DNA from: a virus | Virus record (IMG/VR): IMGVR_UViG_3300007344_000212 | Span: 1-25,528 of that record | Reading direction: 5' to 3' (one strand) | Length of the DNA: 25,528 bases | Shown here: one piece after another, positions 7,299 through 15,037 of the stretch | Position numbering within the stretch: the first letter of the stretch is position 1 | Layout of the letters: the number at the start of each line of letters is the position of its first letter | Position numbers and translations under genes: made by a program | The notes under the pieces: model-generated | The model's database searches: none | Told to the model about the DNA's origin: nothing | Seen by the model: the letters and a program-made list of their open reading frames with translations, nothing else

Positions 7299-7998
7299 AG
7301 CTCGGACAGGAAAATCAAGACTATGTAAAGAATTATACGATGCAGCTGAGCGTTTAGGTTGGGACATTGAAATCAAACCGTTTGCCGGTCCCCTAAAGAA
7401 ACACGTTGTGGAAACACTAGGGTTTACTAAAGAAAGTAATCCTAGTATGTATCGCAAGTACTGCCAAAAGATTGGCGCTGAAGAACGCAAGAAAGATCCA
7501 GATCATTGGGTAAAGCTATGGCATAAAGATATGCTAGAAGAATTCAAGACTGAGATGGAAACAAGCGAGCGTCCTGTTCTGTATTTGGTAGACGATGTGC
7601 GATATGCCAACGAGATTAAGACTCTTAATAGACCAGATGTAAATGCAACTATCTTGTTTGTTAAGCACGGTAAACGACAGATTGAAGATCCTGACGGAGC
7701 ATGGAGACAGCACGAATCAGAAAACTTAGCTAACACTTATGAAAAAAGTCCAGATGAATACTTAAAGAACGAGGTTGGTTATCACTTTGTAGTGCATAAC
7801 GACAAACCAGAAGAAGAGATTCAAAAGTGGGCTACAAATTTCATTAGTTACTTAGCCGCATCTGATCCGTGCTTATGTGAAACATGTGTTGCAAATTATG
7901 AAATGCGAGAACCAAACATAGACAAAATAGATGAGGAGCTAAAAGAGTTTCTCAACGATCTTTTAGGAGAAGAAGATGAAGAAGACGGCGATGCCTGA
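7273..7998 (+). CDS. Deoxynucleoside monophosphate kinase (T4 gp1-like)
   Basis: This 241-aa protein should phosphorylate dNMPs to dNDPs with ATP, recycling nucleotides from degraded host DNA. The P-loop G-K-A-R-T-G-K-S is at residues 8-15. The D-D-V-R-Y-A-N-E segment near residue 110 matches the DVRxxNE signature of phage dNMP kinases. I chose the ATG at 7273 because the P-loop then starts 7 residues in, as usual; in-frame TTG codons at 7258 and 7267 are possible, and no clear Shine-Dalgarno decides it. A C-E-T-C pair and a very acidic C-terminal tail (E-E-D-E-E-D-G-D-A) follow the kinase body. The tail's codons also supply the ribosome site and first codons of the exonuclease gene, a 23-nt overlap. 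Confidence 0.85.
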   Translation: MIILGLSGKARTGKSRLCKELYDAAERLGWDIEIKPFAGPLKKHVVETLGFTKESNPSMYRKYCQKIGAEERKKDPDHWVKLWHKDMLEEFKTEMETSERPVLYLVDDVRYANEIKTLNRPDVNATILFVKHGKRQIEDPDGAWRQHESENLANTYEKSPDEYLKNEVGYHFVVHNDKPEEEIQKWATNFISYLAASDPCLCETCVANYEMREPNIDKIDEELKEFLNDLLGEEDEEDGDA

Positions 7999-8713
7999 CG
8001 TTGCTATTCTAGATGCAGATATCATTGCGTATAAGGCAGCGTGCTGGGCTGAAGCTCATAGTTCTTCTTTGTCGGATATCAAAGATAGACTATCCTTTGA
8101 TGTTAACTATTGGACTCCTCCGGGTTTGTCTAGACGTATGCTGGCATTTTCTTGTAGTAGGCAGGATAATTATCGTAAAGATTATTGGCCAAGCTACAAA
8201 GAGAATCGAACAGGTAAGCCAAGACCTAAGTTCTTAGAGGTCTGTCAAAGGATCCTTCAAGAAACAGAGCAGACCGTTGCCTTGCCTCGCCTTGAGGCAG
8301 ACGATATTGTGGGCATCGGTATGAGTTCTGGGACTATGGTTGGAGTCAGCCTTGACAAAGATCTTAAGTCTTGCCCTGGTTGGTACTGGAATCCAGAAAA
8401 GCTGGACTTCCCTATTTATATTAACGAAATAACAGCTAATCTATGGTTTCATAAGCAATGGCTTATGGGCGATTCAACAGACCACATTCCGGGTATCCCT
8501 AAAGTTGGTCCTGTTAAGGCCCAAAAGTTATTGGACTCTGTAACCCACGTTAACTGGACTCCCCTAGTCTTACATGAATACGAAAAACGAGGCTTTGATC
8601 TGGACTATTGTCTGGCTCAGGCCCGTTGTGTCCGTATCCTTCGAGATGGAGAGTGGGACAAGGAGGCCAAGGTCCACGTGCCTTGGTCTCCTTGCTGGGG
8701 CGTTAACGCCTGA
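7976..8713 (+). CDS. 5'-3' exonuclease (T7 gp6 / FEN-like)
   Basis: This 245-aa nuclease removes RNA primers and degrades DNA ends in the 5'-3' direction; in T7 the equivalent gp6 also feeds host-DNA nucleotides to replication. Metal ligands are visible in order: I-L-D13-A-D15, L-E107-A-D109-D110, S-L-D127-K-D129 and G-D166-S-T-D169. The R/K-rich stretch at 67-78 with Y-K-E-N-R and the H3TH segment after residue 166 (I-P-G-I-P-K-V-G-P-V-K-A) complete the FEN fold. AGGAGA at 7964-7969 lies about 6 nt before the ATG, supporting this start over the ATG at 7991. The length is a little below T7 gp6 (300 aa). It ends the tightly overlapping gene chain that begins with the polymerase. Confidence 0.9.
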   Translation: MKKTAMPDVAILDADIIAYKAACWAEAHSSSLSDIKDRLSFDVNYWTPPGLSRRMLAFSCSRQDNYRKDYWPSYKENRTGKPRPKFLEVCQRILQETEQTVALPRLEADDIVGIGMSSGTMVGVSLDKDLKSCPGWYWNPEKLDFPIYINEITANLWFHKQWLMGDSTDHIPGIPKVGPVKAQKLLDSVTHVNWTPLVLHEYEKRGFDLDYCLAQARCVRILRDGEWDKEAKVHVPWSPCWGVNA

Positions 8714-8715
8714 GT

Positions 8716-8761
8716 CTAAGAGAAACTAAGAACTAAGCTATACTAAGCAAAGGAGAGACAC
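8716..8761 (+). promoter_or_regulatory. dut leader: four CTAAG repeats plus ribosome site for a TTG start
   Basis: The 48-bp gap between exonuclease and dUTPase is the only non-overlapping junction in this part of the map. It contains CTAAG at 8716, 8726, 8733 and 8743. A strong ribosome site AAAGGAG (8749-8755) follows, 6 nt before a TTG start codon. The repeats could bind a regulator or be part of a phage promoter, but I see no matched copy elsewhere that would define a consensus. Confidence 0.4.
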
Positions 8762-9265
8762 TTGAATAGCTATACTACTAATCATAATGAATATACAAAT
8801 GAGTCTTCTGTAACAACCGAGAGCCAAGTATTCTACATGCCCTCGATTAAGATCTATACATATCCAGACGCTAAGATGCCAACGGTAAGCACCCAAGGTA
8901 GCGGTGGCTTGGATCTATTTGTATATGATTATAAGGTTGAAGATCATCAAACTACCGTCTTTACAGGCGCTCATGTGGAGATTCCCCTTGGGCACGTAGG
9001 CTTGGTAATACCTAGGTCTTCGACTGGAACCAAGGGATTCCGTCTCAAGAATACGGTTGGTGTCATTGATGCTGACTACCGAGGCGAGATCCGCCTTGTA
9101 TGTGATAGATTTGAGAACGAGGAAGATGTAGTAGAGGTGGGAGTAAAGATTGCCCAGCTCGTTATTCTTCCTGTATGTCCATTCCCCGTGGAGCAGGTAT
9201 CAAGTCTTGAGGATTTAAGTGAAACAGAAAGAGGGGCTAATGGATTCGGTTCAACAGGACTTTGA
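8762..9265 (+). CDS. dut: dUTP diphosphatase (dUTPase)
   Basis: This trimeric enzyme hydrolyses dUTP to dUMP and PPi, keeping uracil out of phage DNA and supplying dUMP for dTMP synthesis. All five family motifs are present in order: G-S-G-G-L-D-L (46-52), P-R-S-S-T-G-T-K-G (84-92), G-V-I-D-A-D-Y-R-G-E (100-109), K-I-A-Q-L-V-I (129-135) and R-G-A-N-G-F-G-S-T-G (157-166). The start is TTG, chosen because AAAGGAG sits 6 nt upstream; the first downstream ATG near the conserved body (8837) has no ribosome site. The resulting N-terminal extension of about 25 Asn/Thr/Ser-rich residues is unusual for the family. The gene overlaps nrdJ by 26 nt, and both act in dNTP supply. Confidence 0.93.
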   Translation: MNSYTTNHNEYTNESSVTTESQVFYMPSIKIYTYPDAKMPTVSTQGSGGLDLFVYDYKVEDHQTTVFTGAHVEIPLGHVGLVIPRSSTGTKGFRLKNTVGVIDADYRGEIRLVCDRFENEEDVVEVGVKIAQLVILPVCPFPVEQVSSLEDLSETERGANGFGSTGL

Positions 9266-11150
9266 TTATTCAGACGATTGGAGTGAGTTTAGTAAGTTCA
9301 TCCATCTGAGTAAGTACTCAAGGTGGAATGAAGATAAGAAGCGGCGAGAGACTTGGGGCGAAACAGTAGACCGCTGGTGGGTTTGGCTCAATGAGCAGGC
9401 CGCCAAGAACGGCGTTACTGAAGTTCCGTCTTTCGTTAAGGATCTAGTCTATAAGCGAGAGGTCATGCCAAGTATGAGATCTCTAATGACTGCCGGTAAG
9501 GCAGCTAACAGAGACAATACTTGCATCTTTAATTGTTCATATCTGGAGTTGGACTCCCCAATTGCATTAGCGGAGCTGCTGTATATTCTTATGAATGGTA
9601 CAGGAGTTGGCTACAGTGTGGAGAAGCGGGTCGTTGATAAGTGGCCTGCTATTCCAGAGAACATTGAACGCAACGAGGGCCACTACCTTGTAGCCGGAGA
9701 TAACAAGGCAGGCTGGGCAGACATGGTTAAGCAGTTACTTAATTGTTTAATTAATGGAAAGCATCCTACATGGGAACTCCATAACATCCGCCCTGCTGGT
9801 GCCAGACTTAAGACCTTCGGAGGGCGCGCATCTGGTCCCGAACCCCTAGAAGATTGTCTTCGGTTTATTACCAAGACAATCTATGGGGCAAGGGGCCGTA
9901 AGCTGCGTCCTATTGAAATCCATGACATGGCTTGTGTCATCGCTAATTCAGTCATCGTTGGCGGCGTGAGACGCTCGGCTATGATTAGTCTATCAGATCT
10001 TGACGATCATGAGATGGCTAGAGCCAAGTCAGGGAACTGGTGGGAGAACCACTCCTACCGTTCCCTCGCCAATAACAGCGCAGTCTATGAAGAGAAGCCA
10101 GCAATGGATGTCTTCATGGAGGAGTGGCTAAATATTTACCGCAGTTATAGTGGTGAAAGAGGTATCTTTTCCCGGCAAGCTGCTCGGCATTGTGCTAATC
10201 AGATTAATCGAAACTCAGATCATTACTTTGGTACTAATCCTTGTGGTGAGATTACTCTACGGCCTATGCAGTTCTGTAACTTGTCTGAGGTTGTCTTGCG
10301 GCCTAAGGATGGCATCCGTGCGGTGTTTGATAAGGTAGAGGCAGCAACCATTATTGGGTGCATCCAAGCTACCTGCACGCACTTCCCCTATCTTCGAAAG
10401 AAGTGGCGGGACAATACCGAAGAGGAGGCGCTGCTTGGCGTCAGCCTTACCGGCATCTGTGACTACGAGCCGTCATACGGAGAGTTGCTTGACTACCGAG
10501 AAAAGGCTCACAACGTTGCTGCAGAGTGGAGCACAAAGCTCGGCATTAAGATGCCCGCTGCTATCACTACGGTGAAGCCCAGCGGTACTGTATCGTGCCT
10601 TGTTGACTCTAGTTCCGGCATCCATGAGCGATGGTCACAATACTACATCCGGCGTGTCCGCATGGACCGCAAGGATCCTATGTGCCAAATGATGATGGAT
10701 CAAGGTATCCCCGGCGCTCCATGCGTCAACAATCCTGATAACACCTATGTCTTTGACTTTCCTATTGGAAGCCAAACACCAGTTAAGCATAAGTCGGCCA
10801 ATGGTCAGCTTCGAACTTGGGGACTGGTAAAGGAAGGATACACTGATCACAATCCAAGTGTTACTATTACTTATCAACCACATGAGTATATGGAACTTGG
10901 AGCTGAGCTTTATGGTAATTACTGGGAGATTGCACAAGGACTTTCGTTCTTGCCTAAGTCTGAACACGTATACCAACAGGCTCCTTATGAATCCATTACA
11001 GCTGAAGAGTATGAGCAGCTAGCTAAGGCTATGCCTACGATGGACTGGTCTGCTCTCAGTAAATATGAAATGGAAGATAACACTAAGTCCAGTCAAGCAT
11101 TCGCTTGCACTGGCGGTGCCTGCGAAATCGTAGACACTACAGAAGGTTAA
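9240..11150 (+). CDS. nrdJ: Adenosylcobalamin-dependent ribonucleoside-triphosphate reductase (class II, monomeric type)
   Basis: This enzyme reduces NTPs to dNTPs using a B12-derived radical, independent of oxygen. Catalytic residues are in place: N333-P-C335-G-E337 (thiyl-radical Cys and Glu), C346 in F-C-N-L-S-E, and the redox partner C99 in F-N-C-S. The C-terminal pair C623-x4-C628 (C-T-G-G-A-C-E) is the swinging-arm reductant typical of the Lactobacillus leichmannii RTPR type. Other conserved stretches are N-G-T-G-V-G-Y-S near 119-126, G-G-V-R-R-S near 241 and K-P-S-G-T near 446. At 636 aa it is about 100 residues shorter than the L. leichmannii enzyme. The ATG at 9240 is preferred over an in-frame GTG at 9219 because AGAGGGG (9229-9235) lies 4 nt before it. 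Cobalamin must come from the host. Confidence 0.93.
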   Translation: MDSVQQDFDYSDDWSEFSKFIHLSKYSRWNEDKKRRETWGETVDRWWVWLNEQAAKNGVTEVPSFVKDLVYKREVMPSMRSLMTAGKAANRDNTCIFNCSYLELDSPIALAELLYILMNGTGVGYSVEKRVVDKWPAIPENIERNEGHYLVAGDNKAGWADMVKQLLNCLINGKHPTWELHNIRPAGARLKTFGGRASGPEPLEDCLRFITKTIYGARGRKLRPIEIHDMACVIANSVIVGGVRRSAMISLSDLDDHEMARAKSGNWWENHSYRSLANNSAVYEEKPAMDVFMEEWLNIYRSYSGERGIFSRQAARHCANQINRNSDHYFGTNPCGEITLRPMQFCNLSEVVLRPKDGIRAVFDKVEAATIIGCIQATCTHFPYLRKKWRDNTEEEALLGVSLTGICDYEPSYGELLDYREKAHNVAAEWSTKLGIKMPAAITTVKPSGTVSCLVDSSSGIHERWSQYYIRRVRMDRKDPMCQMMMDQGIPGAPCVNNPDNTYVFDFPIGSQTPVKHKSANGQLRTWGLVKEGYTDHNPSVTITYQPHEYMELGAELYGNYWEIAQGLSFLPKSEHVYQQAPYESITAEEYEQLAKAMPTMDWSALSKYEMEDNTKSSQAFACTGGACEIVDTTEG

Positions 11151-11159
11151 CCCCCGTCT

Positions 11160-11196
11160 GAGAGGGATCCGGCTAACGCTGGGTCTCTCTCTTTTT
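11160..11196 (+). terminator. Rho-independent terminator after nrdJ
   Basis: A 14-bp stem (11160-11173 with 11178-11191, three G-U pairs, no mismatch) closes on a TAAC loop and is followed directly by five T's. It ends the replication/nucleotide module. Only 18 nt separate it from the next start codon, so no obvious promoter fits between them. Confidence 0.9.
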
Positions 11197-11214
11197 CTAT
11201 TTTCGGAGAACACA

Positions 11215-11469
11215 ATGTCATATTTAAACATGGAGGCAATCTTTCAACGCCTCCGGTCAGGTATCGTTATGCTGTCACAAGGTGAACAGCGTACAGTATT
11301 AAACTATCTTGTGGATCAAGTACATGAGCTTAGAGAACAAGTTGAAAGCCTTCGTCGATCCGAATCTACCGAAGGTCCTCAAGGAGAGGATAGCGAAGGT
11401 AGAGTACGTCGAGGACGAAAGCCCAAGTCTTACCAGGGAGAAACTGGCGAGACGGCAGGGGATGCTTGA
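11215..11469 (+). CDS. Small coiled-coil protein with a disordered charged tail
   Basis: This 84-aa protein is unrecognised. Residues 1-47 are helical and contain heptad-like leucines (V-L-N-Y-L-V-D-Q-V-H-E-L-R-E-Q-V-E-S-L). Residues 48-84 are Gly/Glu/Ser/Arg-rich with R-R-G-R-K-P-K and look disordered. The start ATG has CGGAGA at 11204-11209, about 5 nt upstream. From 11324 its sequence is shared, in another frame, with the next gene, and the disordered tail maps exactly to that shared part, as expected for an overprinted region. It could be a small regulator or an oligomerising virion accessory. Confidence 0.65.
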   Translation: MSYLNMEAIFQRLRSGIVMLSQGEQRTVLNYLVDQVHELREQVESLRRSESTEGPQGEDSEGRVRRGRKPKSYQGETGETAGDA

Positions 11470-11521
11470 CACAATTGCCATCTTAGAAGCCATGGTACGT
11501 GATCAAGAAAGGAAGAAGTAA
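11324..11521 (+). CDS. Small protein, 65 aa, overlapping the previous gene in the +1 frame
   Basis: This frame runs from ATG 11324 to TAA 11521, and its stop overlaps the next gene's ATG (TAATG), which argues that it is translated. The product is balanced and helix-prone, with E-K-L-A-R-R-Q-G-M-L-D-T-I-A-I-L-E-A-M near the C-terminus. I see no strong Shine-Dalgarno before 11324; coupling to the upstream gene, an upstream TTG at 11309, or +1 frameshifting from the 84-aa frame are alternatives. A shorter product starting at ATG 11471 is out of keeping with the well-formed upstream segment. Function unknown. Confidence 0.6.
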   Translation: MSLENKLKAFVDPNLPKVLKERIAKVEYVEDESPSLTREKLARRQGMLDTIAILEAMVRDQERKK

Positions 11522-12591
11522 TGCCTATCTTTATGAACGACCCTACCATGCGAGATGTACAATATCAAGTTGGTAGTTATCGAGATAGTTTTAGTTTAGC
11601 AGATTTATTTACTAATAGACTATCATCTCGTATGTCTCAATTTGGTGAAGCAGCTAAGACTAAAACTATGGAACTTACATCTGGGTTTCAAGATTTTGGT
11701 TTAAAGGATATTCGAGAAGAGCGTAGAGAAGCTGAAATCGGCAAAGCATCCGCTGAATCCGAAAAGGCTTTGGGCGCGCTTGCTCAAGCTAAACAAAGTC
11801 GAGGACCAATTACAAGTTTATCCAAGCTTGTACAAACTCGTCAACAAAAACTACAGAATTTACAACGTGCTCGTAAATCACTAGAACGTGCTAAAGACAT
11901 GTACAAAATGACTGGCACTTCCTTTGAATATGATTTAACAGGGTACGATGTAAAAGCCCCAGAAGCTGCAGCATTTGAAACTCAGTTTGATCAGGCTGTT
12001 GAACAACGTAAACAACAATACGCTGAAATGTATGGCTTTGATTCGTTTGAAGACATGCCTGCAGATTATGCATCCGTTGGTGCTGTCGGGCCTCAAGGTC
12101 AATCACAAGAAAGTACAATTGGACAACGTGATATTATGGATATGATCATGTCTGATATGACAGGCATGGATTATTCCGATCTTGTTCGACTTAACACATG
12201 GACTCAAGAGGGCTATCAGCATTCAGGTGCTGGTTGGTATCAGCCTTACGCACAACAAGGTTTACAAGATTATACTGGCGATCAAATGGAAGCCCTAAAA
12301 GCTTTCTATGTTACATCTAATCTTCAGTCTTATGAAGCAGCAAGGAAAACTGCTGAACAAGAAGATCTGTTTAGACAGAAAGCAGCTAAGACTGCTAGAG
12401 AACAGACTATTGCTGGTGGCAAGGCTTTAGAGAAGTCAGCTACTAAAAGCCTTGGTCAATCTTTAGAAGATGTTCAATTACAAATTAGAGAGCTAGACAC
12501 AGATTTTATGAATAAACTCGGAGCCTTTACCGAAGGACCTCGTAAGAAAAAAGTACGAAGCGTTTCTTTCGACGAAGGCAGACCACAATGA
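11521..12591 (+). CDS. Hypothetical virion-region protein with long helical segment
   Basis: This 356-aa protein is unrecognised. It is Gln/Ala/Lys-rich with a long predicted coiled coil at about residues 65-135 (many Ala, Glu, Lys, Arg) and a second helical stretch at about 265-335, separated by a Tyr/Met/Asp-rich middle (150-260). It ends in a basic K-K-K-V-R segment. The start is fixed by the TAATG overlap with the previous gene. Its place just upstream of the portal and its helical composition fit an internal virion or head-assembly protein, but motif evidence is lacking. There is no signal peptide or membrane segment. Confidence 0.7.
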   Translation: MPIFMNDPTMRDVQYQVGSYRDSFSLADLFTNRLSSRMSQFGEAAKTKTMELTSGFQDFGLKDIREERREAEIGKASAESEKALGALAQAKQSRGPITSLSKLVQTRQQKLQNLQRARKSLERAKDMYKMTGTSFEYDLTGYDVKAPEAAAFETQFDQAVEQRKQQYAEMYGFDSFEDMPADYASVGAVGPQGQSQESTIGQRDIMDMIMSDMTGMDYSDLVRLNTWTQEGYQHSGAGWYQPYAQQGLQDYTGDQMEALKAFYVTSNLQSYEAARKTAEQEDLFRQKAAKTAREQTIAGGKALEKSATKSLGQSLEDVQLQIRELDTDFMNKLGAFTEGPRKKKVRSVSFDEGRPQ

Positions 12592-12603
12592 TAGGAGATA
12601 ACT

Positions 12604-12942
12604 ATGGGTGGTGGTCCTACAATTGCAGGCGGTATGAGTGAAGAACAATACCGTAAACTACAAATGGAAGAACGAGCTTACATGGCGCAACAAGAAGAGC
12701 GTCAGATGAAGCTTATGGGTGAAATGGAAGATAAGCGTCTAGCTAGAGAGCAAGCTGAAATTCAAAAGCAAGAACGTGTTCGTGCTAGAGAAGAAGAAGC
12801 TCTCGGTGAACTTGAAGCCGGTATCGGTGAAGAGGTCACTGGCTTGAAGGCTGCAGAGGAAGAAGAAGATAAAGATATTGTCATGGACTTCTATGGTAGT
12901 TTAGCTAAGGGTCAAGACAATAAAGGGAGTAGACCGGAATGA
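12604..12942 (+). CDS. Highly charged coiled-coil protein, hypothetical virion-associated
   Basis: This 112-aa protein begins M-G-G-G-P-T-I and continues as one long helix of Glu, Arg, Lys, Gln and Met (about residues 14-95). The ribosome site AGGAGA (12594-12599) lies 4 nt before the ATG. The last 4 nt overlap the portal start (ATGA). A short Gly-rich N-terminus plus an extended helix occurs in some phage internal-virion or scaffolding accessories; this is an analogy only. No catalytic motif is visible. Confidence 0.7.
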   Translation: MGGGPTIAGGMSEEQYRKLQMEERAYMAQQEERQMKLMGEMEDKRLAREQAEIQKQERVRAREEEALGELEAGIGEEVTGLKAAEEEEDKDIVMDFYGSLAKGQDNKGSRPE

Positions 12943-14558
12943 ATCTAGCAGGTGAACTTGAAAGCACCATTGCAGATCGTTTTTCGGAACTAGATATCAG
13001 ACGAAGATCTAAACTAGATCGAGCACGTGAATGTGCTATTCTTACTGTACCAAGTTTAATGCCACCCGAGAACTGGTCTGAGGAGTTTGAACTTCCTCAA
13101 CCTTATTCTTCTGTTGGATCAAGAGGAGTCACAGCCCTAGCATCTCGTATGCTATCAGCTTTGATTCCTCTTAACGATCTACCGTTCTTTACCTTTGCTC
13201 TTAAGAGTGGGGTAGAGCCTGAGGTAGAAGTCGGAACTCTCCTTGATTCTTTAGCAATGCAAGTCTACGATAAGATGAAGAGCAAGAACATCCGTGAGGC
13301 GTTCTTTCAAGCACTTCAAAGTCTTATTGTAGTTGGTGATATTGCTGTAAAGATCGAGGAAGACTTTACATTTAGGTGCATTAGGTTTGACCACTATGTT
13401 GCTATCCGTGACGTAGTAGGGGATCTAGTTGAGTTTATTCATTTAGAATTTATTCCCGATGAAACTCCACTCCCAGCTGACAGTCAAGAGACTTGGGGCT
13501 ATGGATTGTGGAACCGCAATGGTTTTAAAACTATTTTCTGTCGTTATGTTTTAGACGAAGAAGGTAAATGGCATGGGCGTAAAGAAGACTTTGATGGTAA
13601 CGTCATTGATGAAGGCGTCTACGAAGTCTTCCCTTATGCCGTGCTTCGATGGAACTCCGTGGTCAGTGAAAACTATGGGCGTTCTAAATGTGAAGAGATC
13701 TTTGGTGATCTAAAGACTCTTGAAGCTTATACAGAAAGTCTTATCAATGGAATGGCAGCCGCCTCTACATTCTTCATGTCTGTGTCTCCAACAGGAGTTA
13801 CAGAACTTACCGATCTCGCAACAGCTCAAAATGGAGAATGGGTTGCTGCTAGACAAGAAGATGTCTATGTTATTTCGCCTGCTCAAACAATCAATCCGCA
13901 GATTCAACAGACACAGAACAGTGTAGAGATGATGCGTCGAGAGATTGGCGAAGCCTTCTTAATGAACCGAGGTTCAATTAGAAACGCAGAGCGTGTAACT
14001 GCAACAGAAGTACGTATGATTGGTCAGGAACTAGAACAGGTCTTAGGTGGAGCGTTTAGCTCCATCGCTAGAGATCTTCTGGTTCCTGTTATTAAACGTA
14101 CTATTTACTTAATGGTAGAGGCTGGGGATATTGATCCTCGCCTATCACAAGACTTCTTTGATAGAGACGGTAGACTAACACTAGATATCGTCACTGGTCT
14201 ACAAGCACTTAGCAGAGATACAGAACTTCAGAAGCTTATGCAGATGGGCGAAATGATTCGTAACCTTCCGCAACAAGCTGTTCAACATTTCCGATTTGAT
14301 GAATACGGCAAGGCTCTTATTTCAGCTCTTGGGTTTGATCCACGTAATTGGATTAAGTCACAAGGAGATCTTGATGAAGAGCGAGCTAAGATGATGCAAG
14401 AGCAAACCCAAGCACAGGTAGCTGGCGCTGCGGGTCAAGGACTTGCTCAAGCTGCTGGTCAAGGTGTTGGCCAAGCGGCACAAGCCATGGCTCCGCAGAT
14501 CATGGAACAGATCATGACTGGTGGAGGCGCTCCTGTACAAGGAGGGCCGATGGGATGA
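12939..14558 (+). CDS. Portal protein / head-tail connector (T7 gp8-like)
   Basis: This 539-aa protein forms the dodecameric portal ring through which DNA is packaged and to which the tail attaches. The N-terminus has the family pattern: R-A-R-E-C-A-x-L-T-V-P followed by Q-P-Y-S-S-V-G-S-R-G-V-T-A-L-A-S-R-M-L-S-A-L-x-P and the F-F-T-F segment. The length is almost identical to T7 gp8 (536 aa). The Gln/Ala/Gly-rich C-terminus (about 470-539) resembles the flexible barrel or tail part of these portals. The start overlaps the upstream stop by ATGA. Scaffold and capsid genes follow two small genes downstream, matching T7 synteny. Confidence 0.93.
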   Translation: MNLAGELESTIADRFSELDIRRRSKLDRARECAILTVPSLMPPENWSEEFELPQPYSSVGSRGVTALASRMLSALIPLNDLPFFTFALKSGVEPEVEVGTLLDSLAMQVYDKMKSKNIREAFFQALQSLIVVGDIAVKIEEDFTFRCIRFDHYVAIRDVVGDLVEFIHLEFIPDETPLPADSQETWGYGLWNRNGFKTIFCRYVLDEEGKWHGRKEDFDGNVIDEGVYEVFPYAVLRWNSVVSENYGRSKCEEIFGDLKTLEAYTESLINGMAAASTFFMSVSPTGVTELTDLATAQNGEWVAARQEDVYVISPAQTINPQIQQTQNSVEMMRREIGEAFLMNRGSIRNAERVTATEVRMIGQELEQVLGGAFSSIARDLLVPVIKRTIYLMVEAGDIDPRLSQDFFDRDGRLTLDIVTGLQALSRDTELQKLMQMGEMIRNLPQQAVQHFRFDEYGKALISALGFDPRNWIKSQGDLDEERAKMMQEQTQAQVAGAAGQGLAQAAGQGVGQAAQAMAPQIMEQIMTGGGAPVQGGPMG

Positions 14559-14818
14559 CCTTAAGTAAATCCGCTAAGTACTATAGATCAAACCCTAAAG
14601 CGCGTAAAGTTAAAAGCGAATATGATACTAAGTACCATAAGTCTCCATCTCGTCGTAAGTATCGTTCTGAACTTAATCAAGAGAACAGAAAGCGTGGAAC
14701 CTACGGCAATGGAGACGGTAAAGATGTATCTCATACGCGCAAAGGTACAACTGTATTAGAAACACAATCTAAAAATAGAGCCAGACAAGGATCTGGCGGC
14801 AAACGCAAAAGGAAATAA
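14555..14818 (+). CDS. Small very basic protein, conserved-looking, unknown function
   Basis: This 87-aa protein is rich in Lys, Arg, Ser, Tyr and Asn. The start Y-Y-R-S-N-P-K-A-R-K, middle G-N-G-D-G-K-D-V-S-H-T and end K-N-R-A-R-Q-G-S-G-G-K-R-K-R-K have the look of a short phage protein carried with the portal in many podoviruses, though I cannot name a characterised member. The charge suggests nucleic-acid binding, perhaps during packaging. ATGA coupling to the portal fixes the start and suggests co-production with it. Confidence 0.7.
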   Translation: MTLSKSAKYYRSNPKARKVKSEYDTKYHKSPSRRKYRSELNQENRKRGTYGNGDGKDVSHTRKGTTVLETQSKNRARQGSGGKRKRK

Positions 14819-14820
14819 TA

Positions 14821-15036
14821 ATGGCAAAGTTTGATTATACTGGAGTTACTGCCGGTATTAGGGATAACGATTGGGAGACTTGGCTTGAAGCTGCTCCCCA
14901 AGATGTTGCTGACACTCTCGCTGGCATCGTTGGACTTACTGACGTAGGTACTGATGGCGATTGGGATGTTGTCAACGATTCTAACTATAATGAACTACTA
15001 ACTCAAACACGTGGTTTTTATAAGAAGGTGAAGTGA
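14821..15036 (+). CDS. Small acidic hypothetical protein
   Basis: This 71-aa protein has an acidic, Asp/Trp-containing body (D-N-D-W-E-T-W, D-G-D-W-D-V-V) and a short basic end (F-Y-K-K-V-K). It begins 2 nt after the previous stop and ends 1 nt before the scaffold start. The upstream AAAAGGAAA gives a ribosome site. It contrasts in charge with the basic protein just before it, so the two could interact; that is speculation. Function unknown. Confidence 0.65.
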   Translation: MAKFDYTGVTAGIRDNDWETWLEAAPQDVADTLAGIVGLTDVGTDGDWDVVNDSNYNELLTQTRGFYKKVK

Positions 15037-15037
15037 A

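Noticed and set aside
9219-9239. GTG start for nrdJ
   Set aside because: ATG 9240 has AGAGGGG at suitable spacing; the extra seven residues add nothing conserved.
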